Below, one piece after another: positions 33,900-41,384 of a DNA stretch of 64,000 nucleotides; within the stretch, counting starts at the first letter, position 1; the number at the start of each line of letters is the position of its first letter. Location: positions 62,001 to 126,000 of the forward strand of contig JAUYQP010000034.1 in assembly GCA_030697205.1 (NCBI GenBank), given 5' to 3'. A program made the position numbers and the translations under genes. The notes below the pieces were generated by a model. The model searched no databases. It had not been told where the DNA came from and was given only the letters and a program-made list of their open reading frames with translations. Origin of the DNA: Mycobacteriales bacterium. GTDB taxonomy: Bacteria; Actinomycetota; Actinomycetes; Mycobacteriales; SCTD01.

Positions 33900-34526
33900 A
33901 TGGCCAGCACACGCGGCCTCGTCGTCGACGACCACACCTACATGCGCGCCGCGATGGTCGACTGCCTCCAGCAGGCGGGGCTGGAGCCCGTCCTCGACGC
34001 CGACACCCTCGCCGCGGCGCGCGAGATCGCGGCGGGCCCTCCGGTCGGTCTCGTCGTGCTCGACCTCCGGCTGCCCGACGGGTCGGCGCTCGAGATCATC
34101 CCCACGCTGCGCGCGACCGGGGCTCGGGTCCTGTGCTTCACCAGCGCCGACGACGGCTACAGCGTGCGCTCGGCCTACGCCGCCGGGGCGAGCGGCTACC
34201 TGCTGAAGTCCGCAGCGCACGACACGGTGACCCACGCGGTCCGCGAGGTGCTCGCCGGCCGCGTCTACGCCGACCCGACGGTCGCCGCCCTGCTCGTCCA
34301 GGGCGTGCAGGAGGCGCCGAAGGGCGACGGCACCCCGCTCACCCGGCGCGAGATCTCCGTGCTGGAGCTCGTCGCCGAGGGCCTGTCCAACCCCGAGATC
34401 GCCGAGCGGCTCGCCATCGCGCCGCTCTCGGTCAAGAGCCACCTGGCCAGGATCGGCCGCAAGCTCGGGGTCGGCGACCGCACCCAGATGGTGACCGCCG
34501 CGATGCGCGCCGAGGTCCTGCGCTGA
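33900..34526 (+). CDS. NarL/LuxR-family response regulator
   Basis: This 208-aa protein has a receiver domain with acidic pocket VVDDH (Asp10/Asp11), phospho-acceptor Asp55 in VVLDLRLPDG, Ser/Thr in CFTSADD and Lys in GYLLKSA. The LuxR-type HTH is LTRREISVLELVAEGLSNPEIAERL then VKSHLARIGRKL. It should be phosphorylated by a HisKA_3 kinase; the kinase at 35191-36162 is the obvious partner. It sits between two copies of the tiny-plus-partner gene pair, which makes those pairs candidate regulon members. Confidence 0.87.
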   Translation: MASTRGLVVDDHTYMRAAMVDCLQQAGLEPVLDADTLAAAREIAAGPPVGLVVLDLRLPDGSALEIIPTLRATGARVLCFTSADDGYSVRSAYAAGASGYLLKSAAHDTVTHAVREVLAGRVYADPTVAALLVQGVQEAPKGDGTPLTRREISVLELVAEGLSNPEIAERLAIAPLSVKSHLARIGRKLGVGDRTQMVTAAMRAEVLR

Positions 34527-34550
34527 GCCGGGCAGCCTCGCCGAGGGCGG

Positions 34551-34892
34551 TCAGCCCCGGCCGGTGAGCAGGTCGACGGCGACGCGGTCGAGTTGCAGCG
34601 GGATCGCCTCGCCGAGGGTGGCGGGTCGCGCGGAGGTGCGGCGGGCGTCCAACCAGTCGAGGTGCGCGACCACGGCCGCGCCGTGCTCCACCGCCGCCTC
34701 GGCCAGCAGCCCGAGCCCGGTGAGCCCGGGCTCGCGGTAGCGGCGCGACACCAGGTCGGCGCACAGCGCGGCGAGCGCCGGGTCGAGCGGGGGCTGCGCG
34801 ACCAGGTCGCCGGCCAGCACCGCGGCGACCCGAACGTGGTCGGTGTCGAGGTCGCGGACGGCTGCAGCCATCGCCTGGAGCAAGTCGCTCAT
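34551..34892 (-). CDS. unknown ~113-aa helical protein, partner of tiny copy C
   Basis: This 113-aa paralogue of the protein at 33196-33510 shares LLxxMAAAVRDLDTDH, PPLDPALAAL, HLDWLDAR and a similar spacing. ATG 34892 overlaps the stop of tiny copy C by 4 bp. It is mostly helical, with a C-terminal extension not found in the other copy. It converges on the response-regulator gene 24 bp away. Function unknown. Confidence 0.65.
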   Translation of the reverse strand: MSDLLQAMAAAVRDLDTDHVRVAAVLAGDLVAQPPLDPALAALCADLVSRRYREPGLTGLGLLAEAAVEHGAAVVAHLDWLDARRTSARPATLGEAIPLQLDRVAVDLLTGRG

Positions 34893-35035
34893 GACGCGTC
34901 CTGGCTCGGCCCGTCGCCCAGCGCGCCCTTGCCCTCGGCGAGCAGCTCGTCGGCGCTGGGCAGCCGCCAGGCGAGGTCGATCAGCAGGGTCAACGGGACA
35001 CCGGCCGCCAGCAGTCGCATCGCTCGCTCGTTCAC
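34889..35035 (-). CDS. tiny conserved-looking protein, copy C
   Basis: This 48-aa protein from GTG 35035 has GGAGGA upstream. It begins Met-Asn as copy B does, with core RLLAAGVPLTLLIDL and a charged Gly-rich tail. ATGA overlap with the partner gene repeats the arrangement of copy B. The open reading frame continues upstream of the GTG, but only this start has a ribosome site and matches the other copies. Confidence 0.62.
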   Translation of the reverse strand: MNERAMRLLAAGVPLTLLIDLAWRLPSADELLAEGKGALGDGPSQDAS

Positions 35036-35190
35036 GGACGGTTCCTCCCGGTCTGCGTCGTTCTCTCCCTTGACTATCGCCGCAGGAGGGGGGCCATCAC
35101 AGACCCGAGCAGTCGGACCTGAGCGGGTGGGATGACCCCTACCGGTTGGGGCCGGCCGCGTCCGGCCCGCTGCTCCGTACGGCGCAGCGC

Positions 35191-36162
35191 TCAGGCGGAC
35201 TGCAGGCGCGCGTGGGCGCCACCGTGCGCCAGCGGCACCCGGAGCCGGACCGTCGTGCCCTGCCCGGGCCGCGACGCGATCTCGACGCGGCCACCAGCGA
35301 GGCGGGCCCGCTCCCGCGCGATCCGCAGGCCGACGTGGCGCCCGAGGCTGCTGTCGACCTCGTCGAGGCGGAACCCGGGGCCGCGGTCGGAGACGACGAC
35401 CTCCAGCTCCGCGCCCGCGAGGTGCACGTCGAGCCGCACCCCGACGCCGTCGGCGTGCTGGACGGCGTTGAGGAGCGTCTCCTGCACGAAGCGGTACGTC
35501 GTCGTCGCGAGCGTGCCCGACATCGGCACCGACACGTCGGGCCACGTCACGTCGACGTGCACGGCGTAGCGGGCACGCAGCTCGGCACACAGGTCGGCGA
35601 TCGCCGCCGCGAGGTCGCCGCCCGCGAGCTCCGGCGGTCGGATCCGGGCGAGCACCGCCCGGAGCTGGTCCTCGGCCTCGCGGACCGTCTCGATGCCCCC
35701 GAGGCCACCCGCGGGCAGCTCCCTGTCCAGCTGGAGCAAGGCCTGCGCGAGGGTCTGCGCCACCGTGTCGTGCAGCTCCCCGGCCAGCGCGGCCCGGGTC
35801 GCCTCCTCCGCACGGACCAGCTCGGCGAGGATCCGGCCGGTGTTCTGGGTGGCGCTCGAGACGCTCTCCCGCGAGGCCCCCACCACCCGCTTGATGACCT
35901 CGGCGTGGCCCGTGTCGCGGATGACGCGGGAGTGCAGGGCGAGCAGCTCTCGCGAGACGGCGGGCGTGCGCCGGCCGACGGCCCTGACCTCCCTCGCGAC
36001 CGTGGCGCCGCCGGCGAGCGAGACCAGCGCCGCGGCGCTCGCGACCAGCACGGCGTGGTGCGGCAGCAGCACGACCCCCAGCAGAGCGGCACAGGCCGGC
36101 CCGGCGACCAGCAGGGCGAGCGGGACCCGACCGAGGAGCTGGCGCAGCGTCAGGGCGGTCAT
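35191..36162 (-). CDS. sensor histidine kinase, HisKA_3 family
   Basis: This 323-aa protein from ATG 36162 has two transmembrane helices (about 11-30 and 36-55). The HisKA_3 dimerisation motif contains the phospho-acceptor His in ALAGELHDTVAQTLAQ. The HATPase domain has TYRFVQETLLNAVQHA (N box) and VVVSDRGPGF (G1 box), with a later GLRIARERARLAGG. It should pass phosphate to a NarL-type regulator, most likely at 33900. ATGA overlap ties it to the membrane sensor gene upstream. Confidence 0.87.
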   Translation of the reverse strand: MTALTLRQLLGRVPLALLVAGPACAALLGVVLLPHHAVLVASAAALVSLAGGATVAREVRAVGRRTPAVSRELLALHSRVIRDTGHAEVIKRVVGASRESVSSATQNTGRILAELVRAEEATRAALAGELHDTVAQTLAQALLQLDRELPAGGLGGIETVREAEDQLRAVLARIRPPELAGGDLAAAIADLCAELRARYAVHVDVTWPDVSVPMSGTLATTTYRFVQETLLNAVQHADGVGVRLDVHLAGAELEVVVSDRGPGFRLDEVDSSLGRHVGLRIARERARLAGGRVEIASRPGQGTTVRLRVPLAHGGAHARLQSA

Positions 36163-37490
36163 GCCGACTGCCAGCGACCGATGACGACGACGTCGTCCGG
36201 CTCCTGCTCGGCGGGCGACACGAGGTCGGCGAGGAAGGAGCTCAGCTTCTCCTCCGCCGCGAGCAGGTCGTCGGCGAGCGACGTGCGGTGCCGCAGCGAC
36301 ACGACGGTCGCGTCGGTCTCGAGGCGCTGGCGCACCAGCCGGACCGCCTCGAGCGCACCGGCAGCGTCGCCACCGCGGTCGCGCAGGTCGACCAGGGGCG
36401 GGTCGCCGGCGCCCTCCTCGCGGGCCTTCAGCCAGCCCGAGGTCTCGGCGGCGAGGGTCGACAGCAGCACCAGGTCGCTCTGCCGGAACGGCTCTTGCGA
36501 GGGGTCGCGCCACACGCCGATCAGCGCACTCGGGTCGGTCCCGCCGACCGCGATGCCGATCCAGTGGCCGCGCAGGGCCCCGTCCGGCAGGGCGAGCACG
36601 CAGGCCGGCCAGCCGGCCCGGAGGACCTCGTGGGACACGCTCGTGTGGGTCACGGTGCCGTCGACGTCGCGCGTGCGGTTGAGGCGCATGCCGTCCAGGG
36701 CGAGCAGCTCGGTCCTCGAGGCGGCAAGCAGCTCCCGCACGGTGCGGGCGACGAGGGCGGCGCTGTGGTCGCCGCGTCCGGCGTACAGCTCCTTGGCGTG
36801 CCCCGCGAGCGCGAGGCTCACCGACGAGCGCACCCGGCGTCGCGTCGACTGCTCCTGCGACCACAGGATGAGCACCGCGGGGGCGGCGAAGGCCGGGAGC
36901 ATCGCGGGGTCGAGCTCGAAGGTGTGACTCGCGAGCAGGGCCGTCGAGCTGATCGCGACGACGTGGAGCAGCCACGGCCAGCTGGCGCCGGCCAGGGGGC
37001 GGAGGTTGCCCTGCCCGGTGGCGACCCCGAGGACGAGGCGGACCAGCCCGTCGTTGACGAGGACGAAGACCACGAGGCCGAGGATGGTCCCGGCGTCGCC
37101 CGGCACCCTCTCTGCGATGACGCAGGCGAGGGCGGTCGCCACGCCGAACTGCGCGGCGTTGAAGGCGAGCTTGTACGCCGGGAGCTGCCTGCGCACCTGG
37201 GCGAGCACGACAGCCGAGACGAGCACGAGGACGATCCACCGTCCGGGTTCGAGGGCGAGCGCCACGACGAGCGGGCCCTCGGTGAGGGTGAAGGACTGGC
37301 GCTCACCGCCACGGCTGACGTGCACCGGCCGCAGCTCGGTCACCGCGCAGGCGGCCCCGAAGAGCAGCAGGCCGACGATCGAGCCGTGGGCGCCCTCGAT
37401 GGACAGGACCAGGGCGACAGCAGCGAGGCCGGTCGCGACGGTGAGCGCCGCGACCCCCCTGACGCGCTGCGCCTCGGTCCGCAGGGGCAT
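36159..37490 (-). CDS. multi-pass membrane sensor with GAF-like C-terminus
   Basis: This 443-aa protein from ATG 37490 shares its A with the stop of the subtilase gene (TGATG). The N-terminal half has about seven or eight transmembrane helices, resembling MASE-type sensory membrane domains. The C-terminal half (about 230-430) looks GAF-like (SHEVLRAGWPACVLALPD, GHWIGIAVGGTDPSALIGV). It has no kinase, cyclase or HTH domain, so it may present a signal to the coupled histidine kinase. Confidence 0.65.
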   Translation of the reverse strand: MPLRTEAQRVRGVAALTVATGLAAVALVLSIEGAHGSIVGLLLFGAACAVTELRPVHVSRGGERQSFTLTEGPLVVALALEPGRWIVLVLVSAVVLAQVRRQLPAYKLAFNAAQFGVATALACVIAERVPGDAGTILGLVVFVLVNDGLVRLVLGVATGQGNLRPLAGASWPWLLHVVAISSTALLASHTFELDPAMLPAFAAPAVLILWSQEQSTRRRVRSSVSLALAGHAKELYAGRGDHSAALVARTVRELLAASRTELLALDGMRLNRTRDVDGTVTHTSVSHEVLRAGWPACVLALPDGALRGHWIGIAVGGTDPSALIGVWRDPSQEPFRQSDLVLLSTLAAETSGWLKAREEGAGDPPLVDLRDRGGDAAGALEAVRLVRQRLETDATVVSLRHRTSLADDLLAAEEKLSSFLADLVSPAEQEPDDVVVIGRWQSA

Positions 37491-38887
37491 CAGCGCAGCG
37501 ACCAGGAGGTCGCGGACCAGGACGTGGCGGACCAGGACGTCGCCGACCAGGAGGTGGCGGACCACGAGGTCGCCGACCAGGACGACGCCGACCACGAGGT
37601 CGCCGACCAGGAGGTGGCGGTGGGTGCCGGCTCGCCGGCCGTGCCGCTGCCGTCCCACGCGGGCTGGTCCGCCGCGCGCCGGACCTCGGTCGGGATGCGC
37701 AGCAGGCCCGCGCCGTCCGCGGTGCCGGACAGCGGGCTGGCGGCGTGGGCGAAGCTGACGCGCACGTCGTCGGGGCTGAGCCCCTCCCTGCCGGAGAGGA
37801 AGACCGCGACGGCACCCGCGGCGACCGCGGTCGCCTGGCTGGTGCCACTGCCGCTCCACAGTCCGGAATCGGTCTGCGCCTCCGGGTTGCTCTGCGCGAT
37901 CCGCGACGACGGCGGGAGGACCGACAGGACCGAGACGCCGGGCGCGACGAGGTCGGGGCGCTGCAGCCCCGCGACGACGGCGGAGCCGCTGAACGACGCG
38001 GTCGACGCCGCCGTCTGCGTGGTGTCGGCCGCGCCCACCGCCATGAGGAGCGGGTCCTGGCCGGGGTCGCCGACCTGCGAGGGGTCGTTTCCGGTGGCGA
38101 CCGCCACGACGATCCCCGCGTCGCGCAGGCGCTCCGCCCCATCGGTCAGGGGGTCGCGCCCGTAGCCCTCCTCGGGGCGCGCGGCGGACAGGCTGAGGGA
38201 GACGACGTCGATGTCGAGGCGGGCGCGGTTCTGCACCACCCAGTCGAAGCCGTCGAGCACGCGCGAGAGGCTGGTCGAGCCGTCAGCGGTCGCGACCTTG
38301 ACGTCGACGACGCGGGCCGCCGGCGCGACGCCGACCTGCATGCCCTTCCACTTGCCGCCGGCCACCAGGTTGGCCATGAACGTGCCGTGCCCGTGCCCGT
38401 CGCGCGGCCCGTCGCCCTCACCGGAGGTGTCGGCGCCGTCCACGAGCCGGCCGCTCTCGCGGGTCAGCAGCGCGGTGTCGGCGACTCCGGTGTCGATGAC
38501 GGCGACCGTCACCCCGCTGCCCGCGTCGCCCTGCCCCGCGGTGCCTCCGACGGCGGTCGGCGCGAGGACGCCCTCGCCCTTGCCCCCGTTGCCGGCGACG
38601 GAGAGCATCCGGTCGGGCGCGACCCCGCGCACCCCCGGCACCGACCGCAAGGACAGCAGGTCCGCCGGAGCGGCGTCGACCACGACCGCACCCACAGCCG
38701 TCAGCTCCCGGGCGACCGTGACCCCTGCCGGCAGCGCGCCGGTGTCGAAGCCCGGCGCGACGGACAGCACGAAGCGGGCACTGCCCGCGGCTCCGGCCTG
38801 CGGGCGCTCCGGCTGCGCGACCGACGGCGTGGCCGACAGGGCCACTGCGAGGAGACCGGCGGCGCCGGTCAGCGGTACGAATCGCAC
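37490..38887 (-). CDS. secreted S8 family serine protease (subtilisin-like) with C-terminal repeat
   Basis: This 465-aa protein from GTG 38887, with GGAG 8 nt upstream, has a signal peptide (LLAVALSATPSVAQ) and an I9-like propeptide. The catalytic domain has Asp in VAVIDTGVAD, His in GHGHGTFMANL, the oxyanion Asn in VAVATGNDPSQ and Ser in SGTSQATAVAAG. The end is a pentapeptide repeat ATSWS, seven to eight copies. All catalytic residues are present. Coupling to a sensor and kinase gene is unusual for a subtilase; it may activate or cleave an extracytoplasmic signal. Confidence 0.86.
   Translation of the reverse strand: MRFVPLTGAAGLLAVALSATPSVAQPERPQAGAAGSARFVLSVAPGFDTGALPAGVTVARELTAVGAVVVDAAPADLLSLRSVPGVRGVAPDRMLSVAGNGGKGEGVLAPTAVGGTAGQGDAGSGVTVAVIDTGVADTALLTRESGRLVDGADTSGEGDGPRDGHGHGTFMANLVAGGKWKGMQVGVAPAARVVDVKVATADGSTSLSRVLDGFDWVVQNRARLDIDVVSLSLSAARPEEGYGRDPLTDGAERLRDAGIVVAVATGNDPSQVGDPGQDPLLMAVGAADTTQTAASTASFSGSAVVAGLQRPDLVAPGVSVLSVLPPSSRIAQSNPEAQTDSGLWSGSGTSQATAVAAGAVAVFLSGREGLSPDDVRVSFAHAASPLSGTADGAGLLRIPTEVRRAADQPAWDGSGTAGEPAPTATSWSATSWSASSWSATSWSATSWSATSWSATSWSATSWSLR
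37493..37620 (-). repeat. tandem 15-bp repeat encoding Ser-Trp-Ser-Ala-Thr units
   Basis: About eight near-identical 15-bp units make up the 3' end of the subtilase gene. Exact repeats of this kind can change copy number by slippage. Trp-rich terminal repeats are seen in actinobacterial subtilases, but their function is unknown to me. Confidence 0.75.
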
Positions 38888-39005
38888 GGGAATGCTCCAA
38901 CTTCGAGGGGTATGGCAGGCCCGGCAACACTCCCAGCACCGAGGCCTCCCGCAGCAGGTGCAGCCGACCACCGCGCCACTGCTGCGACCGGAGCAGTCAG
39001 CCGGC

Positions 39006-39140
39006 TCAGACGGCCCTGGGGTGTGCGTCGCCCTCGTCCTCGAGCAGCAGCGCGAGCGCGGCCATCAGGTCCTCCGGCCGGCCCCGGCGAGGGGCGGCGA
39101 GCTCTCCGGCGAGCTGGGCGAGTGCGGCGTCGTGCGTCAT
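39006..39140 (-). CDS. tiny protein of unknown function
   Basis: This 44-aa frame from ATG 39140 has AGGAGC just upstream. It begins MTHDAALAQLAGELA and has a helical Leu/Ala stretch (LMAALALLLEDEG). It is not obviously related to copies A to C but is of the same size class and lies just upstream of the subtilase operon. Coding status is suggested only by the ribosome site and codon bias. Confidence 0.4.
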   Translation of the reverse strand: MTHDAALAQLAGELAAPRRGRPEDLMAALALLLEDEGDAHPRAV

Positions 39141-39535
39141 GGTTGCTCCTGGGTCGTCGGGTGACTCGACCAACGCAGCGGCGCCGCGCGAGGCACGGCC
39201 CGCGGCCCGCTTTCACCCGACCGGGCGACGACACACCCGGGCGTTGCGGACAACCGCCCGTAATGGCACGAGTAACTGCTTGCCGATGTTGACGGCACTG
39301 GGCAGCGACCGAGGCTTGGTGTCCGAGGGCTGGCACAGCAGGTGCGCGGCGTCGTCGCCTCGTCTGCGGCGATCTCTGCGACGCCGACTCGCTGCTGGTC
39401 GACGCTGACCTGCGGGCCGCGGGCACGGGCAGATTCGCCCACTGGTGTCTGCGTGGGCACGCTACATTCGCTCCCGTCGGGGGGGGAACCAGGCCGCTGC
39501 CGCGGCCGCGATCATTACACTGGAGTACACGACAG
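39141..39535. other. intergenic region with likely promoters
   Basis: No gene is visible. TACACT at 39516-39521 is a probable -10 for the GT gene at 39536, followed by GGAG about 10 nt before its GTG start. Confidence 0.4.
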
Positions 39536-40807
39536 GTGGTAGAGCAGGGCTTGCGCGGCCTTCGCATCCTCGTCGTCGGGATCAACTACGCGCCGGAGCA
39601 CTCCGGGATCGCTCCCTACACGACGCAGGCGTGTGAGCACTTCGTCGCGCAGGGAGCCGAAGTGTTCGTGCTCGCCGGGGTGCCGCACTACCCCCACTGG
39701 TCGATGCCCGGTGAGTACTCCGGCCGCTTGCGCACCGACGAGGTCCGCAACGGCGTCCCCGTGCGTCGCCTGCGCCACCATGTGCCGGCGAAGCAGTCGG
39801 CTCTCCGCAGGATCGTCTACGAGGTGAGCTTCGGCTCCCACGCCTACACCCAGCGCCTCCCGTTCCGGCCCGATGTCGTGCTCGCGGTGGTGCCCTCCCT
39901 GTTCGGCACGGCTGCCGCCGCACTGCTGGCGCGGCGGCACGGCGCGCGCCTCGTTGTGTGGGTCCAGGACCTGATGGGGCCGGCGACCGCCCAGAGCGGC
40001 ATCGCGGGTGGAGCCAGCATCAGTCGGGTCACGACGCTCATCGAGGGCTGGGCGCTGCGCCGCGCCGCCGCTGTCGGTGTGCTCAACGCCACCTTCCGGC
40101 CCTACGTCGAGAGCATCGGGGTGGCCCCCGAGCGCATCCACGTCGTCCCCAACTGGTCCCATGTGGAGCGGCCCGGAGCCGACCGACGGGTGACGCGCGC
40201 GCGACTCGGCTGGGCCGACGACCAAGTGATCGCGCTGCACAGCGGCAACATGGGCCTCAAGCAAGGCCTGGAGAACGTCGTGGCGGCCGCGCGGCTCGCG
40301 ATGGACGCCGCCCCAGAGCTGCGCTTCGTGCTGATGGGCGACGGCAACCAACGACTCGCGCTGGAGGACATCGGGGGCATGCTCCCGAACCTCGACTTCC
40401 TGCCGCCCGCTGACGACACGGAGTTCACGGACGTGCTGGCGGCGGCCGACGTCCTGCTGATCAACGAACGCGCCGCCACCCTCGACATGAGCCTGCCCAG
40501 CAAGCTCACCTCCTACTTCCGTGCCGGACGACCGGTGCTCGCCGCTGTGCCCGGCCTCGGGACGACCGCCGACGAGATCCGTCGCTCGGGCGGCGGCGTC
40601 GTCGTCGCCCCTGAGGACGCCTTGACGCTGTTGCGTGGGATCCAGGACCTCATGGCCGACGAGGAGCTGCTGTGCCAACTGGCTGCAGCCGCGGCCGCCT
40701 ACAGCGAGGAGCACCTCGGCGAGCAGTCCAGTCTCCGGCGGTTGGCTCGGCTCGTGAGCTTGTCGGGCGCCGGCGTGGACCAGCCCGCCGGACGCGGCCT
40801 CAAGTAG
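39536..40807 (+). CDS. glycosyltransferase family 4, WcaI/WbuB-like
   Basis: This 423-aa GT-B protein begins ILVVGINYAPEHSGIAPYT, the signature start of the WcaI/WbuB group. It has VPHYPHWSMPGEYSG, WVQDLMGPATAQSG and VPNWSHVE (donor-domain linker), then GNMGLKQGLENVV and SLPSKLTSYFRAGRPVLA. The catalytic Lys/Glu positions are recognisable. It probably starts or extends a fucose-containing surface glycan, since gmd and fcl are nearby. GTG 39536 follows GGAG. Confidence 0.85.
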   Translation: MVEQGLRGLRILVVGINYAPEHSGIAPYTTQACEHFVAQGAEVFVLAGVPHYPHWSMPGEYSGRLRTDEVRNGVPVRRLRHHVPAKQSALRRIVYEVSFGSHAYTQRLPFRPDVVLAVVPSLFGTAAAALLARRHGARLVVWVQDLMGPATAQSGIAGGASISRVTTLIEGWALRRAAAVGVLNATFRPYVESIGVAPERIHVVPNWSHVERPGADRRVTRARLGWADDQVIALHSGNMGLKQGLENVVAAARLAMDAAPELRFVLMGDGNQRLALEDIGGMLPNLDFLPPADDTEFTDVLAAADVLLINERAATLDMSLPSKLTSYFRAGRPVLAAVPGLGTTADEIRRSGGGVVVAPEDALTLLRGIQDLMADEELLCQLAAAAAAYSEEHLGEQSSLRRLARLVSLSGAGVDQPAGRGLK

Positions 40808-40832
40808 GTCCTGGACCGGTCGATCCAAGAAC

Positions 40833-41126
40833 GTGGGCAGGCTGCGAGTACGAGAGCTCGGTACGTCGCAGGGTCGCTGTGCCTCGTGCGGGGCCACCGC
40901 GGATCTCCGCCTGACCGAGTTCCGCGACGCCCGCTCGCCACGCGAGTTCCTCGACCGCCGACGCCCGACCCCGGTGTGGCGATCTGTCAGCTGCGCTGCC
41001 TGCGGCGTCAGCTATCCGGTGCGCGGCACCGACCGGACGCCGCGGGGAGCCGAAGACCGGGCAGCGTTCGTCGCACCCGGGCGCGACTGGCACTACGCGG
41101 GCTCTGCTGCTGAGGCCCGCAACTGA
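40833..41126 (+). CDS. small zinc-ribbon-like protein
   Basis: This 97-aa protein has two cysteine pairs (CASCGA near residue 16 and CAACG near 54) suggesting one zinc ribbon in a basic, Arg-rich context. No transmembrane helix is visible. The start GTG 40833 has only weak support. The next gene also encodes a zinc-ribbon-like protein, so the two may act together. Family unknown. Confidence 0.45.
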   Translation: MGRLRVRELGTSQGRCASCGATADLRLTEFRDARSPREFLDRRRPTPVWRSVSCAACGVSYPVRGTDRTPRGAEDRAAFVAPGRDWHYAGSAAEARN

Positions 41127-41137
41127 CTCATACCTGG

Positions 41138-41143
41138 CATGCT
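41138..41143 (+). promoter_or_regulatory. -10-like box 6 nt from a GTG start
   Basis: CATGCT lies 6 nt before GTG 41150. It matches the leaderless spacing seen at other starts, with a C at position 1. Confidence 0.35.
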
Positions 41144-41149
41144 GAGGCC

Positions 41150-41365
41150 GTGACCAGCGAGTCCCTCCCCACCTGTGCCCAGTGCGGGCGTCGCCAAGAG
41201 CGCCTTTTCCCCAGGGCGGAGCTGGGTCAGGTCTGCGCCCACTGCTACGAGTCGCTGAGCCGGTTGCGCCCGGAGTGGTCTCGCCTCGAGTACCTCGGCA
41301 CAGCGGGCCTGCTGGCGGGGTTCGCGCTGGTCGTCGTGGCCGTCGTCGCCTTGCTCGTGCGATAG
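41150..41365 (+). CDS. zinc-ribbon membrane protein, small
   Basis: This 71-aa protein has CAQCG and CAHCY pairs at residues about 9-12 and 28-31 that would bind one zinc. It ends in a transmembrane helix (LAGFALVVVAVVALLV). It lies 20 bp before the DUF4012 gene and may be co-transcribed with it. Confidence 0.6.
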   Translation: MTSESLPTCAQCGRRQERLFPRAELGQVCAHCYESLSRLRPEWSRLEYLGTAGLLAGFALVVVAVVALLVR

Positions 41366-41384
41366 CCATGCAGCTGACAGTCGA

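Noticed and set aside
37303-38142. Long Arg-rich frames opposite or alongside the subtilase and kinase genes
   Set aside because: Frame shadows; low-complexity Arg/Pro/Ala composition and no domain, while the chosen frames show complete catalytic motifs.
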